61,622 nt of DNA from Ruminococcus flavefaciens. Lineage in GTDB: Bacteria > Bacillota > Clostridia > Oscillospirales > Ruminococcaceae. The translations under genes were made by a program, and so were the position numbers. Each line of letters opens with the position of its first letter. Position 1 is the first letter of the stretch. The stretch is taken from the NCBI GenBank assembly GCA_002310115.1, contig DBYI01000057.1, positions 1 through 61,622 of the forward strand, read 5' to 3'. Below are positions 52,347 to 60,451 of the stretch, in pieces. The notes under the pieces were generated by a model that saw only the letters and a list, made by a program, of their open reading frames with translations, was not told the origin of the DNA and ran no database searches.

Positions 52347-52400
52347 GCATTTGTGCTGAATTTTTTATATGTTCTGATTATACATCAGGAATAGATCATA

Positions 52401-53570
52401 TCAGTCTATAACACTGAGGTCATAGCATCCAAGATCATCATAGAGCAGTTCACATTCAGCAATGTGGTTTCTGATATATTCACCGTTCTCGGGAAGTTCA
52501 GCATTGTCGTTGAATAAAAGCTCATTGACTTCAAATTCTTCATAGTAGCCATCATCATAGCTGAGTTTAGCCTTAAGAATAAAGCCTGTCTCATTGTCGA
52601 TAGTAAGTGAAAGCTCCTGATCATATTCTGAATTGAATGTGGTCAGGTCATCTTCTTCAGATGCCATTTTGGGTTCCATCGGAAGATCTGAAGCGGCTTC
52701 ATCGGCAGATCTCTCACTGCCGATGTATGTCATAAAAACTTCTGTACAGTTTCTGCCAATGAAAGAGGTGTTTTCGGTAATATCCTGTATATCAAAGTGT
52801 TCAATCAGATCTCTTATGAGACGCTCTGAATAAGTATCTGAAAATATTGTAGGCTGGTCAAGCGTATAAGTACTGCGTTTCAGTATCTCATACATCCCCG
52901 GACCTTCTTTACTTGTACTATTATATATACGGATGAGCATATCTTTTACAAAGAACATTTCGTTATATATAGAGGTCTGTGCAAGTTCCTCGGGAGTGGT
53001 ATTATTTATACCAGTATCAATATCCTCGAAGAATCCGGGAGTATGTGTCCATGTTTTCATCACTGACTCATTTCCTGTAGAACCATCTCTTTTTATAATG
53101 CCGTCCATGAATGAAGTACCGTTCATATTTTCTCTGTATTTCATATTGATACGGTCAAAAGATTCATAATTTCTGCTGTATATCTTTTCAAGTATTTCCT
53201 CTTTTGTGATCTGCTCGGAAACTGCAGCGGTTTCAAATATTGTTTCTTCTACTGTTGAAGGCTCGCTTATATCAGAAACAGAGCTGTTTTCTGTTGATCT
53301 TTTATCTTTGATGAGCAGATGATATCCTCCTCTTGCTGCTCCTGCAATAAATACAAATGCAGCGGCGGCAGATATTATCTTCATTGCTATTCTCGGACGG
53401 TAGATATCAACGCCTCTTACTTCATCGTCAGCTGAGAAACTGCCGTTGACACGTTTCTCTACCTCTCTGAATAAACGGTCACGCTGATTTTTATCACCTG
53501 TAGGATATTCAGCTGCTATTTTGGCTGCATCGTCATCACTTATGTGATTGAAAATATCATTCTTTTTCAT
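52401..53570 (-). CDS. Membrane anti-sigma factor-like protein
   Basis: 389 residues. A short N-terminal cytoplasmic part (about 1-75, HISDDDAAKIAAEYPTGDKN) is followed by one membrane span (AMKIISAAAAFVFIAGAARG) and a large extracytoplasmic domain rich in Glu, Ser and Thr. It follows an ECF sigma factor gene and overlaps none of it, which is the usual sigma/anti-sigma arrangement. The N-terminal part should hold the sigma factor until an outside signal arrives (inference). ATG at 53570 has GAGGAG upstream; the frame extends to 53597 without a better site. Confidence 0.75.
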   Translation of the reverse strand: MKKNDIFNHISDDDAAKIAAEYPTGDKNQRDRLFREVEKRVNGSFSADDEVRGVDIYRPRIAMKIISAAAAFVFIAGAARGGYHLLIKDKRSTENSSVSDISEPSTVEETIFETAAVSEQITKEEILEKIYSRNYESFDRINMKYRENMNGTSFMDGIIKRDGSTGNESVMKTWTHTPGFFEDIDTGINNTTPEELAQTSIYNEMFFVKDMLIRIYNSTSKEGPGMYEILKRSTYTLDQPTIFSDTYSERLIRDLIEHFDIQDITENTSFIGRNCTEVFMTYIGSERSADEAASDLPMEPKMASEEDDLTTFNSEYDQELSLTIDNETGFILKAKLSYDDGYYEEFEVNELLFNDNAELPENGEYIRNHIAECELLYDDLGCYDLSVID

Positions 53571-53583
53571 AATATTTCTCCTC

Positions 53584-54126
53584 TTAATCAAGTTCACTGA
53601 GAAGGCTTCTGAGCTTTTTTATTGCCCTTGTACAACGCATACGCACTGCGGCAGGTTTCATACCTATCAATCTGCCTATCTCATTTGCATTTTGTTCGTA
53701 AAAGTATTTTTGTATGATTATAACAGAGTCAGGCTCGCCAAGTTCTTTTATCCTCTGTAATATAAAAGCTGTTCTTTCGGAATTTTCGATATATGTATCA
53801 ACTTGCACTGAATTCGGAACATCACCGAAATCATCACTGTCGATAGAGATGTTTCTTCCAAGCCCTCCTGCCAGAGTTCTTCTCATATTCAGAGCTTTGT
53901 TTCTCGTAACAGTTCCGATAAAAGGTTTTATCGCTTCATCTCTGAGAGCGTTTATTACCGCAGCGAAAGAGTCTATAACACATTCCTCAACATCTTCTGC
54001 AGAGCCGTATCCTCTGAGAATGTTTACTGATATTGCATAGACATAGCTGTAGTACTCCTCAAACAGAGCCCTGTGTCCCTCCTGAGGTGATTGCTTCATT
54101 AGTGATAATATTTCTGAGTCAGTCAT
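53584..54126 (-). CDS. ECF-type RNA polymerase sigma factor
   Basis: A 180-residue sigma-70 family factor. Region 2 (RALFEEYYSYVYAISVNILR, then SAEDVEECVIDSFAAVI) and region 4 (LGEPDSVIIIQKYFYEQNAN, then EIGRLIGMKPAAVRMRCTRAIKKLR, a helix-turn-helix) are clear, and no region 3 is present. It should direct polymerase to stress or surface genes. GGAGG lies six bases before the ATG. A promoter and two palindromes lie upstream. The membrane anti-sigma-like gene follows in the same operon. Confidence 0.9.
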   Translation of the reverse strand: MTDSEILSLMKQSPQEGHRALFEEYYSYVYAISVNILRGYGSAEDVEECVIDSFAAVINALRDEAIKPFIGTVTRNKALNMRRTLAGGLGRNISIDSDDFGDVPNSVQVDTYIENSERTAFILQRIKELGEPDSVIIIQKYFYEQNANEIGRLIGMKPAAVRMRCTRAIKKLRSLLSELD

Positions 54127-54145
54127 CTGACACCTCCTTCTTGTT

Positions 54146-54159
54146 AAGCAGATCTGCTT
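54146..54159. promoter_or_regulatory. Palindrome in the sigma factor leader
   Basis: AAGCAGATCTGCTT is a perfect 14-base palindrome directly after the -10 of the sigma factor promoter, at the position of a repressor operator. Confidence 0.5.
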
Positions 54160-54161
54160 TC

Positions 54162-54190
54162 ATTATACATATACACACAAATAAAAGCAA
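54162..54190 (-). promoter_or_regulatory. Promoter of the sigma/anti-sigma operon
   Basis: On the minus strand TTGCTT (54185-54190) and TATAAT (54162-54167), 17-base spacer. Confidence 0.7.
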
Positions 54191-54205
54191 GTGCAACATA
54201 ACCTA

Positions 54206-54225
54206 ACCTAAAAATGTTTTTAGGT
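54206..54225. promoter_or_regulatory. Palindrome upstream of the sigma factor promoter
   Basis: ACCTAAAAATGTTTTTAGGT has nine-base arms around TG. It lies about 15 bases upstream of the -35. It could be a regulator site or part of a transposon end, since GGTAACCGCCA begins inside it. Confidence 0.45.
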
Positions 54226-54295
54226 AACCGCCATTTATTCAGAGCATATATTTTCCAAAAAATAAGTCCTCGAAATCAAATTTCGGTAACCGCCA
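54223..54295. repeat. Two GGTAACCGCCA repeats (third at 52306)
   Basis: Copies at 54223-54233 and 54285-54295, same orientation, and one at 52306-52316. IS66-family ends begin with GTAA, and an IS66-type gene start follows 79 bases after the second copy, so these are probably insertion sequence end scars. Confidence 0.55.
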
Positions 54296-54373
54296 ACCAA
54301 ACCCGGCCCTTCCGCTAAATTGAAAAAGATGCTAAAATATACTCACAGCAAAAATCTGAAAGGAGCTGTGAGT

Positions 54374-54523
54374 ATGATGACTACAAAAGAAGAAAAACGG
54401 GAGCTACTGCATAGGCAATGGGAGGAACAGATCGCAGAATGTGAAAGCAGTAATATGCCGGTCAGGGAATGGTGTGCTGTAAATTCGATAACCACTTTTA
54501 TTCTGCCTTTTAGGCGTGTGTAA
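54374..54523 (+). pseudogene. IS66-type accessory protein (TnpA) remnant
   Basis: An AAAGGAG ribosome site and ATG ATG open a frame reading TKEEKRELLHRQWEEQIAEC, then NMPVREWCAVNS. This is the N-terminus of the small IS66 TnpA protein (usual continuation: TTFYxRLRRxR). The end here (TTFILPFRRV, stop) looks like a frameshifted version of that. The rest of the element is missing. Confidence 0.65.
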
Positions 54524-54621
54524 TTCGTGTGATTTGCGGTCCTGAAGCTTATGGAGCATACAAAATCAGAGTTATAACGTGATGGTCGCCCAATGGCGGC
54601 CATTCTTTTTTAATAGTGTAC

Positions 54622-54660
54622 AAAAAAGCTCTCACAAACGAAAACTGTGAGAGCCTTATT
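54622..54660 (-). terminator. Terminator after the leucine-rich repeat pseudogene
   Basis: GCTCTCACA (54628-54636) pairs with TGTGAGAGC (54646-54654), followed by TTTTTT on the minus strand. Confidence 0.9.
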
Positions 54661-54674
54661 GTTTTATTCAGATA

Positions 54675-55388
54675 TCATAAGATTTTCTGAGTGACTTTTA
54701 TTCCTTTCTCGTCAAGCTGATGTATTGCTTCATCTGAAATAGATCCCTCTGAAACGGTCAGACTTTTCAAAGAATCCATTTCACAAATTCCAGAAACATC
54801 TTCTATGCTATCAACATATATAAACAGCTCAGTTACATTGTCAAAAGAAGACAAGAATTTACTGTCCTTCATAACATAGCTTCCGTCAGAATAGACTATA
54901 TTGTCATCAACAACTGTATCTGATAATGATATGCTTCTGAGTGATAAACACCCTGCAAGTGAATCAAAGTTTTTGACATCACTGAATAGAATATTAACAT
55001 AAGACAGATTGCTATTATTGAATCCTTCAAGATCAATATCTGTACGATAGGTATACAGTTTCTGTAAACTGCTGAATGTGCTCATTTTTATTGAATCAAA
55101 ACTGTTTACGCTGGATAGTATCAGCGTCATTCTAGAAAGCTTTTAAAAATCTGCCAAGCTGCTGATATCATTTTCATGAGCTGATGTCAATATCAGATCC
55201 TCAACTTCTGTGCATCTATTGATTTCCTTAATATTAGTATACCTCAGATTCGGGCTTATTTCTTTGACATCTGTTTTATAAATATGGCCGTCGATCTTCA
55301 CATATGTCTTTCTTAAATAAATAGCGCCGGAAGCAATGCACAGAATTATGAGTGACGCAATTATTGCAGCAAATGATTTCTTTTTCAT
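54675..55388 (-). pseudogene. Leucine-rich repeat membrane protein with an internal stop
   Basis: Two open frames, 55388-55143 and 55130-54675, are in the same phase and are separated only by one TAA (reading SSLADF-stop-KLSRMT). Joined, they give about 237 residues: an N-terminal membrane anchor (AAIIASLIILCIASGAIYL), then repeats such as EINRCTEVEDLILTS, DSIKMSTFSSLQKLYTY, and SLAGCLSLRSISLSD. A single change of AAA to TAA would explain the break. GGGTGG precedes the ATG. Without correction only 81 residues are made. Confidence 0.8.
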
Positions 55389-55434
55389 ATTATACCACCC
55401 TTTTACATTATATCACTCATTCAGATATTTTACA

Positions 55435-55977
55435 CTAAGACACATCATTACGACTTTTTCGTATAGCAAATAAAATACACGCTCCGATCAAAACACCGCT
55501 TGTATTTAGTATCACGTCATCAATATCTGTATGTCTTTCTTGACATAACAACTGGGAAAGCTCAATAAAGATAATAAAACAAATACCGGCAAACACAGTT
55601 TTTTTGATACTATCAAGCTTTCTAAAACAGATAGGCCATACTATTCCTACTGGTATAAACATTGCTATGTTCCCGATAATATTGATAAGCCATCCATCAT
55701 ATCTGTCAAAGAGAAAAAAGAACGGGATTAAACTTATCATGTCAGACAATGTAGTTGAAAATCCAATCGTTAGAGTACCTATTTTCCCGTCAACAAAATG
55801 TAACGGGAAGTATACAAATCTTGCAATAACTACAAGGCATATGTATACAAGAAGCACCTGAAGTTCGCGTTTTACCGAAAACTTCTTGAATCTGATCGCA
55901 ATTATGAATCGCACAAGTATCCAAATGAGTGTTATAAAAATAAACATCTGTAGATAGGAAATCTCGATCATAGTCAC
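55435..55977 (-). CDS. VanZ-like family membrane protein
   Basis: A 180-residue protein with five spans and the VanZ signature near the end (RHTDIDDVILNTSGVLIGA), plus FNVIGN-type NIIGNIAMFIPVGIVWP. VanZ proteins give low-level teicoplanin resistance in one system, but most relatives have no known role. GTG at 55977 has AAGG at eight bases. It is preceded by the cassette promoter block at 56048. Confidence 0.88.
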   Translation of the reverse strand: MTMIEISYLQMFIFITLIWILVRFIIAIRFKKFSVKRELQVLLVYICLVVIARFVYFPLHFVDGKIGTLTIGFSTTLSDMISLIPFFFLFDRYDGWLINIIGNIAMFIPVGIVWPICFRKLDSIKKTVFAGICFIIFIELSQLLCQERHTDIDDVILNTSGVLIGACILFAIRKSRNDVS

Positions 55978-56047
55978 TACCGCATCCTTCCTTTAGCAGA
56001 TAGCTGATAAATCCCGTGTTTATCATATTAACCTGCTTACTATTAAC

Positions 56048-56160
56048 ATTATACACTGCACTATCTGCAAAAGTCCCCGCGCTTGCAGGGGGCTCTGTAT
56101 CATTTTCATAAGCTTTAATCTATCATGATACTAAGCAAATCAGAATCTAAGGATCCGTTG
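56048..56160 (-). promoter_or_regulatory. Cassette junction: terminator block of the 56163 gene plus promoter of the VanZ gene
   Basis: Reading on the minus strand: TCTGATTTGCTTAGTATC, CATGATAGATTAAAGC, AAAATGATACAGA, hairpin (GCCCCCTGC/GCGCGGGGAC type) with TTTT, then AGTGCAGTGTATAAT with the -10 at 56048-56053. The usual TTGACT -35 is replaced by GGGACT from the hairpin arm, as if two blocks had been joined. AGTAAGCAGGTT follows the -10. Confidence 0.75.
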
Positions 56161-56162
56161 AA

Positions 56163-56918
56163 TTACCAGTAAATTGGTTTATTGAAATCGGGATTTTCAA
56201 AGCAAGGAATTGTATTAAGTGTAGTTAAACTGCCAAAAACATTTTCAGGAGACTCAGAGCATTTGTTATTACCCATTATCTGTTTTTCGCCAAAAATATA
56301 TCTTTTAACCCTGATATCATTTACTGTTTCTATGGCACAAAGGAATCCGTTTTTGCCAGATAATTCGATGATATATACAGCTTGTGGCGAATCATATACA
56401 GGGATTTTTCGGCCAATAAGCTTTTCACCAATATAATAGTATTCATTATCAGCTTTATTTTCATCTTCACGAAAGATTGTCGAAGTATCAACCTTATATG
56501 AAAACATCATTTTATCATTCGCAAGAATATTCTCATCGGTCAGAATTGCCTTTTTCATACTAACAGCTTTTAGCGAACGAAATTCATAAAGATATTCAAA
56601 AAAACGTTCGATAGCTTCTATTTCATTGCCTTTGCATTCTTCAAGTATAAGGTTTGCCCAGCCAGCGGAGCTTCCATAACTTTTCGTCTTATTTTTTACG
56701 AACTCATGCATGAACCAGAAATCAAGAGGAAAAAGAGTTGTTTTATTTGCGTAAACATCTAAATCCCAAAGTGCATTGTAGTAACCGGAAATAAATGTGT
56801 TCAGTTTAGTAATATCAGGTTTACCAAGCCACACTCCGGGACGCTTTCTTAATTTGTCAAGCATTCGATAAATCATCTGATAAGATGCACTTTCACAGTA
56901 TTCTTCATTATTTGCCAT
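56163..56918 (-). CDS. Uncharacterised cytoplasmic protein
   Basis: A 251-residue soluble protein that I cannot name. The N-terminal segment MLDKLRKRPGVWLGKPDITK, followed by LNTFISGYYNAL, resembles a small motif (RPxxYlG...LxxFixGY) seen in several uncharacterised, partly immunity-like bacterial proteins. The middle has KTKSYGSSAGWANLIL and the C-terminal part is beta-rich. There is no signal or span. The ATG at 56918 follows GGGGGG; the frame upstream is the promoter block. It is a single-gene unit in the cassette-like array. Confidence 0.7.
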   Translation of the reverse strand: MANNEEYCESASYQMIYRMLDKLRKRPGVWLGKPDITKLNTFISGYYNALWDLDVYANKTTLFPLDFWFMHEFVKNKTKSYGSSAGWANLILEECKGNEIEAIERFFEYLYEFRSLKAVSMKKAILTDENILANDKMMFSYKVDTSTIFREDENKADNEYYYIGEKLIGRKIPVYDSPQAVYIIELSGKNGFLCAIETVNDIRVKRYIFGEKQIMGNNKCSESPENVFGSLTTLNTIPCFENPDFNKPIYW

Positions 56919-56969
56919 TATTAGCCCCCCTGAATTCCGATTTATCACAGCAATCTGCTTACTATCCAT

Positions 56970-56999
56970 ATTATACACCGCACTGTCGCCCAAAGTCAA
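56970..56999 (-). promoter_or_regulatory. Cassette promoter of the 56163 gene
   Basis: On the minus strand TTGACT (56994-56999), the 18-base spacer TTGGGCGACAGTGCGGTG and TATAAT (56970-56975). AGTAAGCAGATTGCTGTG follows. Nearly the same block lies at 58394-58423, 61546-61575 and, in a chimeric form, 56048. Confidence 0.88.
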
Positions 57000-57014
57000 G
57001 AATACATATGAACG

Positions 57015-57058
57015 AAGAAGTCCCCTCGCGGGGACCTTTCTGTATCATTCTTCAGTTT
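57015..57058 (-). terminator. Terminator of the serine hydrolase gene
   Basis: GTCCCC (57020-57025 region) and GGGGAC form a hairpin after AATGATACAGAAAG on the minus strand, followed by TTCTTCGTT. It has the same layout as the other cassette ends. Confidence 0.75.
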
Positions 57059-58336
57059 TTATTTCTTTAAGGCTTCAATGATGCTGTTATCACAGTGCAT
57101 CATGTTATCGAATGTTTGCTCTTTTCTTGATGAGTAAAGCTGTATCAGGTATATATTGCCGTATTTTTCACTTTTGCAGTACATATTGCCGCTTTTATAA
57201 TAAATTTCATCGCCGCCATGCCAGTATGCCTCTATGCTTGTAGGACGTGTCGGATGAAGTTCCCAACCGCAGCCGTAGTCATATTTATTGTCGTACATCG
57301 AAGCAACAGGATTATCAGGATCAAGCTGCAGATCAAACATCTTGGCAAGTGAATCCTCATTTATCAGCTTGCCGCCAATAAGTGCCCTGTCAAATGCTAC
57401 CATATCAGCCGCACAGGAATGAATACCTCCGGCTCCTCTGGCTGTTCTCGGAGAGTCCATGCCTGATGAGCCCATCAATTCTATGAATTCAATATACTCA
57501 TCTTCTTCAGGAAGCTCGGCAACGCTTGTGAGATCGCCTGTTCTCATGCTACTGGAATGTGCCATTCCGCACACGTTGAAGATATTGTTCTTTACGTATT
57601 CATCATAGCCAATGCCTGTTATTTTCTCGATTATCATAGCAAGCAGAGTATAGCCGGCGTTGCTGTAATTACTCTCTGTACCCGGTTCACAGATAAGCTC
57701 GGAACTGAAAAGTCCGTTCAGAAGCTCCTCATCAGTGTAACCGTCTGTATAATATTTACGAGCAATCTCAATGTTGTCATAGCCGTCCTCATTCAGCATG
57801 ACATTCTCAGGAAAGAATTCCCTGTTTAATCCTGCCTGCATATGAAGCAGATCATATACGGTAATATCCTTTCCTCTGTCAAATTCGGGAAAGAACTTAT
57901 CAATGGTATCATCAAGAGAAAGCTTTCCCTGTTCGCAAAGCTGAAATATACAGGTCGCAGTGAACATTTTTGACAAGGAAGCTATATCGTAAGTTGTGTA
58001 TGCGCTGACCTTATTCCCGTCAATATCCAATGAATTAAGTCCTGCGATAAATATAATCTTATCATCTGCAGCAAGTATACGCACACCCTTTTCGCCCTTT
58101 GACTTAGCACATTCCTTTTTCATTATATCAACGAATTTTTGGAGTTCCTCATCATCGGTGCTCCATGTGTTGTCGGTCTCGTCGTAAACGAGCCCTTCCG
58201 TTACATCAGGATTAACCGCCATAACAGTTTCTGTTATAAGCGGTACTGAGGGTGCGTCTGTATTGCCTTTTGCCCCTGCACAGCCTGTCATAGTCAATAC
58301 CAATGCTGCAACAAATGCGGATATTTGTTTCCTCAT
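57059..58336 (-). CDS. Serine hydrolase lipoprotein (beta-lactamase/class C PBP fold)
   Basis: A 425-residue exported lipoprotein: lipobox TMTGC near residue 18, then a beta-lactamase-type domain. The active-site motifs are SLSK (nucleophile Ser near 117), YSN (near 223) and HGGD (near 373), the pattern of class C/DD-peptidase-like esterases. It may trim cell-wall peptides or hydrolyse esters; resistance to beta-lactams is not implied. The frame extends to 58555 through the promoter block, but AGAGGAG stands before the ATG at 58336. Single-gene unit. Confidence 0.9.
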   Translation of the reverse strand: MRKQISAFVAALVLTMTGCAGAKGNTDAPSVPLITETVMAVNPDVTEGLVYDETDNTWSTDDEELQKFVDIMKKECAKSKGEKGVRILAADDKIIFIAGLNSLDIDGNKVSAYTTYDIASLSKMFTATCIFQLCEQGKLSLDDTIDKFFPEFDRGKDITVYDLLHMQAGLNREFFPENVMLNEDGYDNIEIARKYYTDGYTDEELLNGLFSSELICEPGTESNYSNAGYTLLAMIIEKITGIGYDEYVKNNIFNVCGMAHSSSMRTGDLTSVAELPEEDEYIEFIELMGSSGMDSPRTARGAGGIHSCAADMVAFDRALIGGKLINEDSLAKMFDLQLDPDNPVASMYDNKYDYGCGWELHPTRPTSIEAYWHGGDEIYYKSGNMYCKSEKYGNIYLIQLYSSRKEQTFDNMMHCDNSIIEALKK

Positions 58337-58393
58337 ATTTTCTCCTCTAAATAAAAATGATTTTGTAACTTTCTGATTGACATTGTTTAGTAT

Positions 58394-58423
58394 ATTATAC
58401 ACTGCACTTTCACCCAAAATCAA
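58394..58423 (-). promoter_or_regulatory. Cassette promoter of the serine hydrolase gene
   Basis: On the minus strand TTGATT (58418-58423), spacer TTGGGTGAAAGTGCAGTG and TATAAT (58394-58399). It is preceded by GGCAGCAGCC as in the copy at 61546. Confidence 0.85.
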
Positions 58424-58455
58424 GGCTGCTGCCATCATCATTCTTCTCAAAACAG

Positions 58456-58484
58456 TTGATTTTTTTAGTGATATAGAGTATAAT
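58456..58484 (+). promoter_or_regulatory. Promoter of the AAA/PD-(D/E)XK gene
   Basis: TTGATT (58456-58461) and TATAAT (58479-58484), 17-base spacer. It is divergent from the serine hydrolase promoter. Confidence 0.8.
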
Positions 58485-58516
58485 AGAGGTAATATGAGTG
58501 CAAAGGAGGAACGGCA

Positions 58517-60076
58517 ATGGGAATATACCTTAATCCTGACAATACAGATTTTCAAGAGGCTTTGAATTCTGAGATATATGTCGATAAGACAGAGCTAATC
58601 AAGTATATAAATAGTAAAATCCGAACTGCTAATAAATATATATGTGTCAGTCGCCCCAGAAGATTCGGAAAATCTATGGCAGGAGATATGCTTGTAGCAT
58701 ATTACAGCAGAGGCTGTGATTCTAAAGATATGTTCAGCAAATACAAAATATCGTCCGATCCGAACTTTGAAAAGCATTTGAACAATTATAATGTTATCCA
58801 TATCAATATGCTTGATTTTGTTGGTGAAAAACGTCCTATCATGGAATCACTTGATTATCTTTCAAAACGATTGATTCATGAAATAAAAAAAGAAAACGGC
58901 GATGTGGATTGTTTCGATTGGAACGATCTTATGTCAGTATTGGCAGAAGTCTTTAATGAGAAAAGAGTGCCGTTTATTTTCATCATTGATGAGTGGGACT
59001 GCGTTTTTCGTGAGTATAAAAATGATACGGAAGGTCAGATAAAATACCTTGACTTTTTAAGGCGCATACTCAAAGATCAAAGCTATGTAGCACTTGCATA
59101 CATGACCGGAATACTGCCCATAAAAAAATACGGCAAGCACTCAGCACTCAATATGTTTACTGAAATTGCCATGACAAATGCAGCTCCGATACAGGAGTTT
59201 ACAGGCTTTACTGAAAAAGAAGTAAGAGAGCTTTGCGAAAAGTACAAAAAAGATTTCAACGAAGTTAAGCGTTGGTATGACGGATATACGGTTGACGGTG
59301 AATCTATATATAACCCGAAATCTGTTGTAGAAGCACTTACAAGAGGAACTTTCAAGAATTACTGGACTTCAACCGAGAACTACGAAGCACTTGAAGAGTT
59401 TATTTTCAGAAATGATGATGGTCTTAGAGATACTGTAATAAAGCTTCTCGCAGGGGAAAAGAAGAAGATTGATCCTTCGACCTTCAATAACGATATGGTT
59501 ACATTCAACTCGCAGGATGATGTACTGACACTCCTTGTGCATCTTGGTTATCTGACATTTGATTCAGAAACAAATGAAGTAGCAATCCCAAATTACGAGG
59601 TGTCTGAGCAGTTTGCAAGTACCATACGCAATAAGGATTGGGCAGAGGTGTCAAAATCACTGAAAGTTTCCGATGAACTCCTTCAGGCGACGCTAAACTG
59701 CGATGCGGAGAAGGTCGCAAAGCTTATATCAGACAGTCACAGTGAGAATACTTCAATATTGCAGTATAACGATGAAAACTCTCTTGCCTGTGTGCTCTCG
59801 ATAGCGTATTATTCGGCAAGGAAGGACTATATTCTCCACCGTGAACTTGCAACGGGCAAAGGATTTGCAGATCTCGTATTTATTCCAAGAATCGGAAGAA
59901 CATTGCCTGCATTGATAATCGAACTGAAAAAAGGACACTCTGCAGAAGAAGCGATACAGCAGATCAAAGATAATAATTATCTTAACAAAGTATCAGAGTA
60001 TTCTTCTGAAGTATTACTTGTCGGTATTAACTATGACGAGAAAAAAGGTCATACTTGTATAATAGAAAAGATTTGA
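58517..60076 (+). CDS. AAA-like ATPase with C-terminal PD-(D/E)XK nuclease domain
   Basis: A 519-residue protein of the family usually listed as AAA-ATPase-like plus PDDEXK nuclease (DUF1703). The ATPase part starts FQEALNSEIYVDKTELIKYI, has a P-loop-like RPRRFGKSMAGDML (about 44-57) and Walker B FIFIIDEWD (about 154-162). The C-terminal nuclease-like part shows GKGFADLVFIP (Asp, about 456) and ALIIELKKG (E-x-K, about 475). Copies are numerous in gut Clostridia and Bacteroidia and are thought to be mobile or defence-related. AAAGGAGG precedes the ATG. It is the only plus-strand gene of the island. Confidence 0.9.
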   Translation: MGIYLNPDNTDFQEALNSEIYVDKTELIKYINSKIRTANKYICVSRPRRFGKSMAGDMLVAYYSRGCDSKDMFSKYKISSDPNFEKHLNNYNVIHINMLDFVGEKRPIMESLDYLSKRLIHEIKKENGDVDCFDWNDLMSVLAEVFNEKRVPFIFIIDEWDCVFREYKNDTEGQIKYLDFLRRILKDQSYVALAYMTGILPIKKYGKHSALNMFTEIAMTNAAPIQEFTGFTEKEVRELCEKYKKDFNEVKRWYDGYTVDGESIYNPKSVVEALTRGTFKNYWTSTENYEALEEFIFRNDDGLRDTVIKLLAGEKKKIDPSTFNNDMVTFNSQDDVLTLLVHLGYLTFDSETNEVAIPNYEVSEQFASTIRNKDWAEVSKSLKVSDELLQATLNCDAEKVAKLISDSHSENTSILQYNDENSLACVLSIAYYSARKDYILHRELATGKGFADLVFIPRIGRTLPALIIELKKGHSAEEAIQQIKDNNYLNKVSEYSSEVLLVGINYDEKKGHTCIIEKI

Positions 60077-60117
60077 AATATTAAAAATTATAACTGAAGT
60101 TTTAGGATTTTACATCT

Positions 60118-60152
60118 AAAGGAGTTGGAAATGTCTAACTCCTTTTTATTAT
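60118..60152 (+). terminator. Terminator of the AAA/PD-(D/E)XK gene
   Basis: AAAGGAGTT (60118-60126) pairs with AACTCCTTT (60137-60145), followed by TTTTATTAT. Confidence 0.85.
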
Positions 60153-60227
60153 ACATAATCAAAAAGTGGTTTAAACCTATTTTTAGCCCACATATAATGG
60201 AATTTGTTTTGTAACACATACATCATG

Positions 60228-60348
60228 AAATAGGCACTTCTGAGTTTTCAGGAGTGCTTTTTTCGTTATTTTCCTAATACTTATCTAATGTTAATATTTT
60301 TATACACGACAAATCCCCGCAAGCGCGGGACTTTCTATATCATTATTA
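60228..60348. repeat. tRNA-His downstream block, copy 3 of 3
   Basis: CATCATGAAATAGGCACTTC, terminator hairpin with TTTTTTCGTT, TTTTCCTAATACTTATCTAA, a TATACACGACAAATC segment and the palindrome CCCCGCAAGCGCGGG followed by TATATCATT. The order and sequence are nearly those of copy 1, but no tRNA sequence precedes it. Confidence 0.82.
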
Positions 60349-60451
60349 TTTACCTGCTTTAAATCGTCTCAACAAAGTCACTCAATTCAAGTCTTATATC
60401 ATCTTTTTCTCATTTCATTGTAGATCGATTACTGTTCGATATGTATGCAAC

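Larger units (their letters stand above)
60077..60451. other. Gene-free stretch holding terminators and tRNA-block copy 3
   Basis: 375 bases: the plus-strand terminator of the ATPase gene, the third copy of the tRNA-His downstream block, and an AT-rich tail before the HTH gene end. No open frame here looks coding. Confidence 0.7.
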
